A stretch of DNA of 64,000 nt, taken from positions 7,425,724-7,489,723 of the forward strand of contig NC_084815.1 in NCBI RefSeq assembly GCF_963583255.1, in the 5' to 3' direction. Positions 12,201 through 22,910 of the stretch are shown in pieces. The notes beneath the pieces are model-generated. The model did no database searches, was not told the DNA's origin, and was given only the letters and a program-made list of their open reading frames with translations. The translations under genes were made by a program, and so were the position numbers. Numbering within the stretch: position 1 is the first letter of the stretch; each line of letters begins with the position of its first letter. This stretch comes from Pyrus communis. Its lineage: Eukaryota; Streptophyta; Magnoliopsida; Rosales; Rosaceae.

Positions 12201-13006
12201 ACATGGCCCTGTGCAACATCATCAACATAGTACAATCCCCTTCTCTTAGTACCACGCCCAATGATCGCCTGAGTTTGGATATCCTGAAGTAAACATAAAG
12301 ACAGAAACATTTGCATAACATAGTCTAATTGCTTGGTGACTTGTCCCACATATAACAAATGGCTAGAGAGTGTGGGAACAAGTAAGCAGTTATGTAAGAA
12401 GAAAGTAGAAGTGAGTGCAATCGTACTCGTCCCTGTAACCAGGGCAACACCTTCATTAGCTGTGATAATACTATCCCGTGGTGGTGGTGTTGTAGAGTTA
12501 AATAAAGTTTGATCATAAGTCATATGATCAGTGGCTCCAGAGTCAATGATCCAACTTGTATCAAGATCAACAGATGCAATTAAGGCTTTGCTCGTGTTAC
12601 CTGGATCATCGGATTGCTTTCGGGAAGCAATCAAATTCAAAAGTGATAGTGATGGGCCCAAATTGTCTGAGTTCGGGTTTAATTCCTGCTTGTTTTCCGC
12701 TGGTGGGCTGAGTAAGTCCTTACCTAAGCTGCTGCCGACATCATCATCTGTGTGTTGTCCAACCTGGTTGTGGGCTGCAGATGAACCTGCTTGCTGCCCA
12801 ATTGAACTACGGGTGCCAGACTCGACAAACTCAGTTTCCAAGACTCCTACAGCCTTGAATTCGAACGGCAAAGCCAGATTGGAGGATGCACTCAAGACAA
12901 GCGTGAAATCCGATGAGGGAATTATTATTTGGTTGTCTGCCAAGGATGGAATCATAGCTTGGTTGTCATCGTCTCTTGCTTCAAGACACATGGCTTTAGG
13001 TTTCAT
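9295..13006 (-). pseudogene. Copia pol polyprotein, disrupted
   Basis: Domain order on the minus strand is protease, integrase, reverse transcriptase, RNase H, as in Ty1/Copia. Protease: WIIDSGATDHMT (about 12,555-12,520). GAG-pre-integrase: LWHHHLSHASFGYLRKL and CNVCTLAKSHQ. Integrase core: HSDVWGP, VTFVDDLTRMTWLY, LRSDNSGKY and PQQNGVAEQKNRHI supply the D, D and E residues. Reverse transcriptase: GCKWVFTIKHKAN, YKARLVAKGF, DYQETFAPVAKM and LLIIYVDDMIVTGDD with the YVDD catalytic motif (about 10,070). RNase H: AEYRGMTHGICELLWLQ and LYCDNQAAWEIANYP (9,480-9,300). The frame is open only to 11,603, then breaks into pieces at 11,560-10,826, 10,755-10,344 and 10,130-9,630. It cannot make a full polyprotein. 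The stretch upstream of the protease is hydrophilic with no zinc knuckle. Confidence 0.92.
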
Positions 13007-13165
13007 AGGTATCCTGTGCGTTGACCTTTCTTCGATTAATTGTACAGGAAAAATTGATTTCTGTCAGCGGTGTCTCTTGCTTTGAGACACTGCTGGAAAA
13101 TTTTCTTTTGATTCTTTTCAGAGTTTTGCAACTACGGTAAAGAGAAAGAGTCAGGATCGAAACTT

Positions 13166-13177
13166 GCTCTAATGCCA
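13166..13177 (-). promoter_or_regulatory. Primer-binding site of the nested Copia
   Basis: On the minus strand TGGCATTAGAGC directly follows the 5' LTR. It differs by two or three bases from the TGGTATCAGAGC typical of plant Copia elements primed by initiator-Met tRNA. Confidence 0.8.
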
Positions 13178-13337
13178 AGATAAAAGTGTTTAGGGTTTGA
13201 ATTGTATTATTTTATTCTTTTCCTTCGAGGAGGCTAAAATATAAGATACAACTTGTAATACAAGTAATATTAAAAGAATTATAACCAAACTAGGAAACAT
13301 AATTATATTCCTAATCTAATTTGGGCTCACGCCAACA
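13178..13337 (-). repeat. 5' LTR of the nested Copia element
   Basis: Matches 8,970-9,129 with about three substitutions (near 13,219, 13,226 and 13,309). It should carry the element's promoter and polyadenylation signals. Confidence 0.95.
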
Positions 13338-13564
13338 ATCTTACCAAGAACGCCACTTAGCAGTGGGACAATTATTCCCTATGGCTACAGCGATCGCATG
13401 CGCAAACTCAAATTGTTCCCTCAAATCATGCAGGTTGGCATTGCACGCGTACACTCTCATCCTTGTTTTTATCTGCCATCCCAACACGAACAAAATTTTG
13501 AAGAATAAGGATAATAAAATTGTGAAGAATCAGGACAGCAGAAATGCATATTTATAGGAAGGTT

Positions 13565-13605
13565 AGGACCTTTGCGCATCGAAGCCTTTGTCGCGCAAAC
13601 ACCTA
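13565..13605. repeat. CACTA subterminal motif, isolated pair
   Basis: TTTGCGCATCGAAG and TTTGTCGCGCAAACACC form one inverted pair of the CACTA subterminal unit. Its presence to the right of the Copia insertion shows that the CACTA element continues past it. Confidence 0.7.
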
Positions 13606-13609
13606 TATT

Positions 13610-15300
13610 AAATGCGGTATTAATTCCTCGGATTCACCTGCAGTAAATGGTCAAAACTGACAGGAACTTGCTGACAGGCTCATATTTATATATATTTTAT
13701 ATCAAATTCACTTGTCTTTTCTTAGTTAGTTCCTTATATTTTTGAGCTATTTACTTTGTTTTTGTGTTTTGTAGGAGCTGTCAAGCAAAGAAAAGAAAAA
13801 TAGCACAAGTGGGATTTTAAGTAACAAATTCGTCAAAACTGCCTATGCACATCAGCTGATTTTGGAAGCAAGTTGCGGACAGATCAAAATGAATTAGAGA
13901 ATGAGCCTTATATGGTTGGAAAGCTATGGATGTCTATTTTCTGGAGCATTTCACGATTGTTAATATCATTTTTCTACAAGAAGTTATGGCCGTTTTAACA
14001 CTAAAAGGTTTCCAAGAGGCTGAGCAGTTTGTAACTGACAAGAAAACATTGAAAGCAATAAATCCAATAAATCTAGCAGCCAAAACTGATGCAATCAAGA
14101 ACAAACCAGCTGACACCTATTCATATATCAGAGTAAATGGAATTAAAGATGAGGATTAAGAGGGAGTAATTAGCATAAAGGCTACCCAAGGAGTTATAAT
14201 TGTTTCACCATTTCCTCTCACTTATTGTCATCACTAAATGGCTATTAGTGGATGAGTTAAGGAGAAGAAAATGATGCAGCAAGAATTGGTTTAAAAGTAG
14301 TGTTGGGGAAGAAAGGAAAGGAGGGAGCCTTAGTTAATTTCTTTCGGTTCTATTTTCTCAAACTCATGTTTATCTTTTGTTTTAACTTAAGAATTGTGTA
14401 ACTAAATTTTTAGTAGTTAGGGGCTGTTTGAAGCCCCGAATATGATTGCAAGTTTGTTATGACATTTCGTTTGAATTACTTTTATGAATGGATGAAAATT
14501 GGTTCACTACTTGTCTCATTGATGAATTCTTTATGTGTTTTCTACGGATGCATACTTAGTAAGCATATCTACGATTCTAATGCTATGAATATGTGTGTGT
14601 CTGCCCTTGTCGAATGAGGACCTACATATGTTCTAGAGTAGTACTTGTTAGTTGCGATTAACATGTGAACCAATTTCTAGGATAAGTAAGACAACGTCAG
14701 TACTTACGATGCCTTGTGATGACTCAAACTCTTTTCATTCTTAATGATTTCTACTTGTTAAATCTATGAACACGCCATTCTAGATTGCATGTTAGGGACT
14801 AAATTAAGTTGAAAACGCCATTCTCTTAACATACTACATAAGAAAGAGTAATAGGTTGAGTTCTAACATTGAGCCAACTTGAGCATCTTCATCCGGAAAT
14901 AAGAGGAATTTGAATGAAACATAACATGTTTGCATGATTATTTGGTGGTGGATAACAATTCCCCTAATTCGGTTTTCTTAATTTGTGAACTACTTAAAAA
15001 TCTGTTTTGTCCTGTTTTTGTTCTATTTAATTTAAATAGTTAATCAACTCCAAAAATCCCAAAAATTTGTGTGAGTGTAGCTCTGTGTGTCTAGTATCTG
15101 CATATAAAATTTCGTAGACTTTAGATAAGTGTAAGTCGGTCTAATAATTATTTTTCGGTGACTGGTCAGTAGGGACAACAACACAGCTTTTGTGACATTT
15201 TAAGTAGTTAAATAAAACAATCTTCTGCGGGAAAGACCCTTATTTTCATATGCTACAATTGACAAATCTTAGTGTTAATAAGGAAAATCAATAGGACATT
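13610..15300 (+). mobile_element. Unclassified LTR-like insertion inside the CACTA element
   Basis: This 1.7-kb segment differs from the surrounding CACTA sequence and contains no subterminal motifs, which resume at about 15,340. Its opening (CTCATATTTATATATATTTT), the GAGCTATTTACTTTGTTTTTG stretch and the ending TCTTCTGCGGGAAAGACCC resemble long LTRs of plant Ty3-type elements. TTAAT occurs at both possible edges (13,617-13,624 and about 15,274-15,280) as a weak candidate target duplication. The 77-codon frame at 13,926 (MDVYFLEHFTIV) matches nothing I recognise. It may be a solo LTR; the boundaries are uncertain. Confidence 0.4.
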
Positions 15301-15337
15301 TGTGTGCTACTTTGTGGTGTGCTTTTAATCCTATCAC

Positions 15338-15562
15338 TTGTGCAACGAATCATTGTTCGGGCAGATGCCCCATTTTCGTCGCGCAAGTTTTTCGCACCAA
15401 ACAAAATTACCCCGCATTTTCTTGCTGACTTTACCCGACGTCAAGAATTATTCATCGCGCAAATTTTTTTTTTCTCCTATCTTTTCTATTTTGCACGACG
15501 AAGTATATTTTTCGTCACTCAAGTACGTCTTGCGTGACGAAATACTCTTCGTTGCACAAGCT
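15338..15562. repeat. CACTA subterminal repeat array, 5' side
   Basis: Eight or so motifs alternate: TGTGCAACGAATC, TTCGTCGCGCAAG, TTCATCGCGCAAA, TTGCACGACGAAG, TTCGTCACTCAAG, TTGCGTGACGAAA and TTCGTTGCACAAG. This is the expected dense array just inside a CACTA terminus. Confidence 0.85.
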
Positions 15563-15578
15563 GTTTTTTCTACTAGTG
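15563..15578 (-). repeat. CACTA terminal inverted repeat
   Basis: Minus-strand CACTAGTAGAAAAAAC. The base triplet outside is TGG, which would be the 3-bp target duplication, but the partner end was not located. Confidence 0.8.
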
Positions 15579-15683
15579 TGGGTGGTAGTGTCAGTACTTG
15601 TAATGGATTGAATTCACTTCTAATTATTGTTAGTTCATTCAGAACATGCAATTAAACATTAGACCTAAATATTTGACAACTAT

Positions 15684-15843
15684 CTAATGATATTTATCTT
15701 CACTTGTAAGTAAGAGGTCTTAGGTTCGATTCTCGCCAACTGCGAATTTGAATCACATTATCATGGCTAACCCATTGTGAGACTTAGCCCACTCCCCCAC
15801 TCCCTTTGTATATATAGATAATATTGTTTGTTAAAAAGAAAAA
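15684..15843 (+). mobile_element. tRNA-derived SINE, copy 1
   Basis: A 160-bp unit is flanked by the perfect 13-bp duplication ATTTGACAACTAT (15,671-15,683 and 15,844-15,856). It holds the RNA polymerase III B-box-like AGGTTCGATTCTCGCC (15,721-15,736), a conserved body with CGAATTTGAAYCACATTA and CCCATTGTGAG, and ends in TAGATAATATYGTTTG plus an A-rich tail. Two related copies lie at 48,121-48,262 and, inverted, at 39,369-39,513. There is no coding capacity; such SINEs rely on LINE enzymes. Confidence 0.85.
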
Positions 15844-15856
15844 ATTTGACAACTAT

Positions 15857-17890
15857 ATTTCATTAATGAACAATTAATAACAAAGTTGGGATTTGTTGTA
15901 GTAGCATGCAAAGTTTTGGCAAACAGCAGGTTTAATGAGAGCCTTCATTGTATACACAACACTTATTTGCATATTCTTTGCACAGCGAATAAAATCTAAA
16001 AGACAACGTAGTAATCGTACGCGCATGTTTCAAAAGTTTTGTTCAACAAAAATACGTGGCACATACGAAATAGCACGATACAAATACCCGCTAAAACAAA
16101 TTGTGACCTCTAGTTAGTAATAGATGTTATGAAGAAGAAGAAGGAAAAAAAAAAAAAAAAAAACCCTAAGGAGAGACGTTTGTGATCGTCAAAAAACGTG
16201 TCAGCATTAGGTACTTTAGGTTTTTCTCTGTGCACCAAATTAGGGATGGGAATCCGTCCAAAATAAAATTAGGGTCAGGGAAACGACAATATTCGTTTCA
16301 ACTTTCAGTCTGCCTGCATTGTCGTTTATTATACAAGTGACTTGACTTCTCCTCCAAAATGAGGTCTGCATTTTGGTGGCCCTTCCACGAACTCCACGAT
16401 TCATGTCACTAATTGAGGACCATTTTTGTCCTCTAATTCCTTATTTTCATTGTTTCCTCATCACTTACATATATGCACTCTATGGGTATACCAAATTAAA
16501 ATGTTAAATTATACCCTACAAACAGTTTCCATATTTGTATTCTTTTGTTGATCTGGAGAAGGGGCCAATCCATAACATATTTCTAAGTTAATAGTATAAA
16601 ACTTAAACTGTCACCTGTCTAATATGCGTTCATTATCCAACTTGTAAACATAATCAAATCTTTGAATTTCGGTATTTAATTTCGACATGATGTAGAAAGC
16701 CTGCATGGGTATACAAGGATTTTTTTTTTTTTTTTTTTTAATGACCGAAATGGGAATAAACGGGAAGGTTATTATATCTGAATAATGTGTCAATGGCTAA
16801 TGATTTAATGGAAGACCATAGGGCTAATTTGCACTTTCAGAAGTTTATGTACATGCGGCTGTCTGCATATTGCCAAATGCTTGTCATCTTTAGGTCAATC
16901 CGCACACCAAGTCAAAGCTGGCCAACCTTCCAATATTGGAGAAAACAAGCGAGAAAGAAAATATCTTATCGGTAACCCATTTGAGAAAGAAAAAAATTTG
17001 TCTTCTCGGAACCCTAAGGTTGGGAGGGAGAGAGAAGAGAGATTTGATTGGTGGAATGTGCATTAGAAGAGGATTATAGACTTTGAACTGACTCCAATAA
17101 CATTCCACCACTAGATATGGAAACGTAATTGTGGATTTTTGACCTTTTAACGTCCACACAAAAAGCCTATTTGTGATTGATCTCACGCACTTCCCAATTA
17201 TGCAATATTATTCTCATTTTTCCAGAGTACCAAAATATCTAATCACCGAAAGAGATCGTAGAATTTACTAATTGAGGTTGAGGTTTCACTCTAAAATCAA
17301 TTAATAATAGATAGAAGGAAGCAATTTCAATAAACTCTTGTAAAATATATTAATTTTTTGTTGTGAAATATTTCTTCATAACCTCACATTCAATGAATGC
17401 AATCAAATACACACTAGCCCTTAAAATAAAAGCTCTAGTTGTCAACCCTATGCCTTTGATCTAGGGGTTGGAGATAATCCTTTTATATCTCATTCCTCTC
17501 TATTTTTAGTTGTGGTCGCTCTCTTGCTCCGTCGATATAATTTTTGTGGTTGTGACCACTCTCTCGCTTTGCCAAGGAGAGTTCTCATATTGTGATCATG
17601 ATCATGACTTTGGCATATGTTTTTCAGATCTATTTTTATGGTTTGTATGCTTAGCAAAGGATTACGAGGAGGACATCAACATTTGTTGGAAGGGAGTCAT
17701 AGTAAGGCTTCTTTGCCAACAATTGCAAGATCATCAACAGTTAATGCAATTCTTACCTAGTTGTGCCTTTAGTTCTCCAACTTGAAAGAATTTGTCCTCG
17801 TGACTAGGGTTTTGGGTATATGACTAATATCCTTTGTGGTTGAGAAATTGTATTATATTTTTAATGACTTTGTAATTGTAGAGAGATTTT
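15857..17890. other. Intergenic AT-rich stretch, no gene recognised
   Basis: Only short open frames are present and none resembles a known protein. A18 at 16,146-16,163 and a T20-class run near 16,721-16,739 could be retroposon tails. The 91-codon frame at 17,510-17,785 has no recognisable features. Confidence 0.5.
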
Positions 17891-17891
17891 T

Positions 17892-18012
17892 CAGAGTATC
17901 GGAACATGGCCAAGTACAGTAAGTGTCATAAAACAAGTGGTTGGATACTTGAAAAAAAATTTCAACAACTTGTATTGTGACACTTAGTGTACCGAGCCAT
18001 GTTCCCGACACA
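17892..18012. repeat. Long imperfect hairpin (foldback)
   Basis: The left arm from 17,897 (ATCGGAACATGGC, then TAAGTGTCATAAAACAAG) pairs with the right arm at 17,961-18,009 (CAACTTGTATTGTGACACTTA, then GCCATGTTCCCGA). About 45 of 50 positions pair, and the loop near 17,951-17,962 is A-rich. The structure is either a small foldback MITE or a miRNA-precursor-like transcript; nothing decides between these from sequence alone. Confidence 0.75.
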
Positions 18013-18119
18013 TTAAATAATTTCTCGTAGTTGTGGAGATGTAATGTTTTGACATGCGTGATCCTCTTACATTGTTCTGAAGACCACTTTGACATGTCCA
18101 TACATTCTTGAATATATTT

Positions 18120-19065
18120 TTAATGAAATTTATTTTGATTACGTATGATTTATAGTAAGAAAACCCTAGCCGTCTAGAGCAAAAACCAAAGAAAAATTCT
18201 CTACTGCCAACCCATACCTTGGCTTTGGGGTTAGCAGCAATCTTCTAGAAAATCATTCTTGGTCTCTTCCTTCTTCCTTTCTGTTTACTTTGTCTGGTGT
18301 AGAATTGTCTCCTCGAAACGCTATAGTCACAGTGATAGTTGTCGTTTTTTGGCCCATACACAGTAAATACAAGGTTTGGATCCAGTTATCACCCTCGATA
18401 TAGATTTAAAGTTGGAAGCCATGGAAGATATCGGATTGCGTCAGGATTGGGTTTAGGCAGAATGACAATATGGACTAACCAGTGTTGGGATATGGTTCTT
18501 GGAGTTGGGTTTTTTCTAATAATTTTTGTTTCTTTCTAATAATTTTTCAGGAGTTGTCTTGGGGTTGGGTTTTGACATCTCTCTTTAAGAGAGTTTGTTA
18601 GTTTTATTGCTTTCTACAGGAGAGTAGCTAGATTTTATTTTTCATTTTGGTAGGCAACCCCTTTTGAATCTATGTGTGAAGGGTGAAGTTGTTTGATTTG
18701 CTGGATCTACTTCACTTGGTGTGGTAGGATTGTAGCGGTGATTAGATGATGTGATTGACTCATGAGTATCGTACTCTTTGTCTCAGTATATGATATGAGA
18801 TTTTGTTCTAACATGATCTCCCTAGAACACCAGGTTTAACGGTTTTGTTAATCTTTATAATCTTGCGGTTCTCGATGAGATCGGATGAGTGCTTAAAGTA
18901 TTCTCATTGCTTTGCGATTAGTGATGTTTTATTATAATATTTTTAGATCTAACTTGCTAGACTTCTTTGGGATGCCGAATTATTCATAATATGTATTTAT
19001 AAATACATACCTTTTTTTTTCAATAAATAAAATATCATACTTTTCTTTAGAAAAAAAAAAAAAAA
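18120..19065 (+). other. Possible retroposed segment with A tail
   Basis: The stretch begins with AAAACCCTAGCCGTCTAGAG and ends with an A13 run at 19,052-19,064 preceded by AATAAATAAAATATC, as if it were a polyadenylated transcript copied back into DNA. Pyrimidine-rich and TTTTTCAG-like patches occur inside. No protein is recognised, and no target duplication was found by eye. Confidence 0.3.
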
Positions 19066-21523
19066 TGATGGTTGAAATCATCCGATTTGGTTGACTTTTG
19101 AGTATATATCTTGTGTGGTTCGCATTTGAATTCTCTCACTCTCAAAAGTAACAAAATGATTTTTGAAGCTGGCTTTGATCAATCTGGGGATCTTTACGTT
19201 TTTCTAGTCTTCTAGACATGACATAACCTGTATGAGGGTCTACTTTGAAGACTACAGACCAATTAAGTTCACTGCTGGATGGTCCATATCCAAATGATTT
19301 TTTTTTTTTGGTCAACTGAGATTTTCATAAAAGCCTCAGACAAGGCAAGAGGAAAAAACATCAGAGAAATGCAACGTTCCATATCAAAATGATTAATCAG
19401 GTAAATATTGTCATGTTCGTCGATAAGAATAAGTGAATAATATGTTTTACTCATTCAATGATATAAAGCTGTACAAAATTATGCACATCGGCATACAATG
19501 TTACACTTTACGAAGGGCAAAGACAAGAAGTACAACCTTTATTTGTATGCCAAGCCAAGAAAATAGAAAAAGAAAACAAAAATACATAAATTATTGCTCA
19601 TATATAATGAAACCAATCGATGATATTGCTGCAATGCCCATTTTAACTAACATATAAAAAATAAAAATTGTTATTAGCATTTAAAAAAATCATATTATAT
19701 ACTCTTCATAAGTATAATTTCCTTACTAATTATCAAAAGTTCAGAAATAAAAAATAAAAATTTTAAAATGTCGATAATATATTTTTTTTAAATTAAGAAA
19801 TTAATTTTTGATACAAGCCGTGTTAGTAAAAAAAATTTTTAGTCAAACAAATTACGTTAGTTAAGCGAAGGGATAATGTGAAAAAAAAATAATAAAAGGT
19901 TGACAAGACCCTTCAGTAGACAGATAGGACCACATAACATTTTCTTTTGTGATGCCTATAGATTTTCATACCCTAATTTTAGGACACCTGCAAAAGGAAC
20001 GTGTAGATAGAATAAAGGCAATACCATCCATTTTTCGGGAAAGCGACCGCTAATAATACACTCTTGTCTGCGGGGCTTAGATGCATCTCCTAACCTATCT
20101 CAAGTTTTAGGACATGTCAAATACTCTCCGAATATCTCGTTTTGTACAGGAAATTAGATTGAAATGAATAATTTTTTAAATTTTAGGTATTTTGAAGGTA
20201 AATAAGACTGATTTTTTATTTTAAAAGGATTAAAAAAAAGATTAGACATTAAAAAAAATGGAAATTTTAACATAAAATTCATGGTACTGTTCATTTCAAC
20301 GAAAAGTCACACTTTTACACTAAAAAGTCAATCCTGATACTATTCATTTCACCATTTATTTTGTCATTTTCTTTTTGAGTAATCCATCATCTACCTCTAT
20401 ATTAGCCACAATATTTTTGTTTTTTCTTTTAACATACCTAAAAATAATTATTTTTCCATTCCAATCCTATCATTCATACCAAAAGAGGCCTGAAAATCAA
20501 AAATAGTTTTATAGTACGGATATATCGTTATAACAATACACCACTACCATCACGTATAAATTTATCTTAAAATGACTTTATTATTGATATGAAACATCAC
20601 GTTAACAATATACTCGTGTTATAAAATGATATCTTCAAACTTACTTTAAGCAAAAGTTCCCTCTTTCACCTGCTGCGTTGAGATAAATAAGTTTGGTGGT
20701 CGAGTAGCCAAAATTAGTATCGTGATCAAATAGGATATGAATCATGTGATGAGGTTTTATTTTTTTCTGTAAATGGAAGCAATTTTGAAGATGTTTAGTG
20801 GACGGTTTATTTATTTATTTATTTATTTTCGGTGAACCAGAGATTTTCATAATCAGGACAAATTGTCAATCTTACAAATGTAGCCCACAGAGAGAGGCAA
20901 GCAATAGACAAACTAAAGACATAAACAAGGTAGTGGAGGGGGTACAGAGGGATAGGACGCTGCAACAAATGCTAAAACGTCACTCCCTACACTATCGATT
21001 ACAAGAAATTAACGAGGACAAAGTAAGCTATTATTGTTCAAAATATAAACCAACGAAGATGGTTTCGGTTAACTTCTTTGACAAGCCTTAGAGTTTGGAA
21101 GATGTTTCTATCATGAAAAGGATTTGACAGTCATGGATTTGATATCTGTTCAAAATATGGGCTCAAAGTGCAGGATCCAAGGGTTCGGTAGCTGTTTTAA
21201 TCAACACAGGATTAAATTCGTTATGTCGTATGGACCGTTGTGTTAACTTGGTCATGACGTTCAGGTTGTAAAAAAGTTAGGGTACTTTGACCGATGCTCA
21301 AATTTTAGTAGCTTTTCTAATTGGTACAAGAGAACTTGCATGTTTTAGTATTAGACATATCAATTCAATTCTGTCGCTCATTTATTTTATTAAAAAAATT
21401 AAAAATTAAAAAAAAGATTATAACTAATATAAAGTATAGAATCCACAGTATAAGTTCATAAAACATTTCTACACATATAGAATTGTCTTTAACGAGCTTT
21501 CGTTGTTTAAAATCTTTTTATAA
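19066..21523. other. Intergenic AT-rich DNA, no gene recognised
   Basis: The poly-T-flanked phrase AGATTTTCATAA occurs at about 19,304-19,335 and 20,836-20,852, each next to a T-rich or TTTA-rich run. This suggests two inverted retroposon 3' ends. Otherwise I see no structure and no protein similarity. Confidence 0.4.
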
Positions 21524-21601
21524 TCACTTCATTATCAAATATTTACTAAGAAAATTCCAAATTCACTTCATTATCAAATATTTACTAAGAAAATTCCAAA
21601 T
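21524..21601. repeat. Exact 39-bp tandem duplication
   Basis: TCACTTCATTATCAAATATT through AAAATTCCAAAT is present twice in direct succession with no difference seen. Confidence 0.9.
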
Positions 21602-22910
21602 TTAGGGTTAATTAGGGTATTACCTAACCGAGTTTGTTGTTGTAGAGCTTTTGGGTTGATAAATTATCTTACTATTGTACAAATATTAAATAAAAAAGGA
21701 ATACAATAGATTAGTTGTTCTCTGCGGGTCAACTAAATGTTTTTTTCCCCTTTTTTTTCAAACGAGTCACATGGGCCAAATTGAAGATTTATAATACATA
21801 ACAGTTGAAATATGATATAACCTAACACGAAAAGCTGTAACATGGTTATGTGACCACCCTAAACCTATGTTTTGGCTCTGCTACTGCTTGAAATGATATA
21901 TTACATAGGATATCTTTTGAGTATGTACACATAAACTTTCTCCTAGTTAAGATTTTGACTAAAAACTTGGATTCAGTACAACGCATATTGAGAAAATTCA
22001 TATGCTCTTGTACCACATTATACATTCACATGAATTTTTTAGTACATATCTAATGATTTTTTTTGTATAGAAGTAATACTGGTTGGAGGAATCAAACTTA
22101 AAATTTAAGATGCAAATAGTAAAGCTCTCAAATATGAAAAGTAAAACATACAAATTTTGTTTCATGAAATTGTATATGCAGCAAGGTCAGGAAGAAATGG
22201 TTGAGTTCAAGTATGAAAGCCCTTGAATTAGCAATGGAGTTGTGTTACTAATGTTATATTAAACAGTTCAGCTAATTAAGTGAATGTTATTCGTATCTTA
22301 CAGTTTGCCATTGTTGATATCAAAAGTAAGTACGTAGGTAGTACCAGTGTTGGCAATTGAGATTGAAATTTATGTAAATCTTGTTATATGTGGTATGCAC
22401 TACACGCAACAACAGATGGATTAATAACAGTATAGAGAGAGAGAGAGAGACAGAGAGAGAAAGAGAGAGAGAGGCACAAAAGGAGTGGTGGGGAGAGTGA
22501 AAAGACAAGTCCAATGTCATATCGGAGGTCTTTGGTATCATAAGACAGTAAGTGGGTTGTGCTGTCAATCCAAAGGATTTGATTTTCTCTTCTTTCTATT
22601 AGGGGGCAAAACAACAGCTTCCTTTTTTATATATTTTTGCTTGTGTTAATGATGCATAGTTCAATTCCGTAATTAATTAACGATATTTTAATGTGCATCA
22701 TTCATTTCCATAATTAATTAACGATATTTTAATGTAATTAGACTAAATTACCAAGAGGTGAATTTTTTAGAAATTGTACGGCATTCATTAATAACAAACA
22801 TAATATGTACATATATGAAGATAGAGTCCGTAAAATGGATCTCGATTAAAATCTTGTCAGGAATTTTAACCCCATTGAAGGAAAAAGAACGTCACACATC
22901 AAACAAATAA
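21602..22910. other. Intergenic DNA with GA microsatellite
   Basis: No gene is seen. The (GA)-rich run at 22,433-22,472 is the main feature. A 45-bp direct duplication around TAATTAATTAACGATATT lies at about 22,660-22,735. Confidence 0.5.
22433..22472. repeat. (GA)n microsatellite
   Basis: GAGA run interrupted by single C and AA positions. Confidence 0.9.

Larger units (their letters stand above)
8970..13337 (-). mobile_element. Copia LTR retrotransposon with 160-bp LTRs, gag-deleted
   Basis: Two 160-bp direct repeats bound the element and the 5-bp target duplication ATCTT flanks it (8,965-8,969 and 13,338-13,342). On the minus strand the 5' LTR (13,337-13,178) is followed by TGGCATTAGAGC, close to the initiator-Met tRNA primer site. 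A polypurine tract GAGGGGGAG abuts the 3' LTR at 9,130-9,139. The LTR starts TGTTGGCG and ends TTTTATCT, so it lacks the usual terminal CA. Only three differences separate the LTRs by eye, which suggests a recent insertion. The interior is about 4.05 kb and I find no gag capsid domain, so this looks like an internally deleted, non-autonomous or dead copy. Confidence 0.95.
8710..13479 (-). pseudogene. Small CACTA accessory ORF, copy 2, split by Copia
   Basis: ATG at 13,479 starts MADKNKDESVYACNANLHD. The frame passes EFAHAIAVAIGNNCPTAKW up to the Copia target site at 13,338. On the other side of the Copia element it resumes at 8,964 as VPRNVKNVVMDELL. A further exon near 8,840-8,710 reads CKYILDDDTNEQLMKLMD and ends in GPEPSK before TAG. 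An in-frame TAA is seen where the two sides meet, so it was probably already broken or the frame differs. Its start (MAD), size and DDD/E-T-rich C-terminal exon recall the ORF at 7,725-8,153, which suggests duplicated accessory genes in one element. Confidence 0.5.
2060..15578 (-). mobile_element. Decayed CACTA (En/Spm) DNA transposon with nested insertions
   Basis: On the minus strand the element starts at 15,578 with CACTAGTAGAAAAAAC, a canonical CACTA terminus. Subterminal repeats of opposite polarity (TTGCGTGACGAA and TTCGTCGYGCAA) occur at 15,340-15,560, 13,565-13,605, 8,250-8,330, 7,265-7,480 and 2,085-2,310, and a TNP2-type transposase pseudogene lies at 3,036-6,366. The left terminus was not found; 2,060 is only the outermost subterminal-like motif, so the left boundary is uncertain. 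A complete Copia element (8,970-13,337) and probably a second LTR-like sequence (about 13,620-15,290) are inserted. Stretches at 6,400-7,260 and 7,480-7,720 are AT-rich, noncoding and probably intronic or untranslated. Confidence 0.8.

Noticed and set aside
13926..14159. 77-codon plus-strand frame
   Set aside because: No family resemblance; it lies inside the LTR-like insertion and is short enough to arise by chance.
15721..15736. A possible tRNA gene at the TTCGA box
   Set aside because: Only the B-box-like part is present; no cloverleaf can be drawn, and target duplications and sister copies identify it as a SINE.
22320..22614. Ser/Leu-repeat peptides on the minus strand
   Set aside because: Translation of the (GA)n microsatellite.
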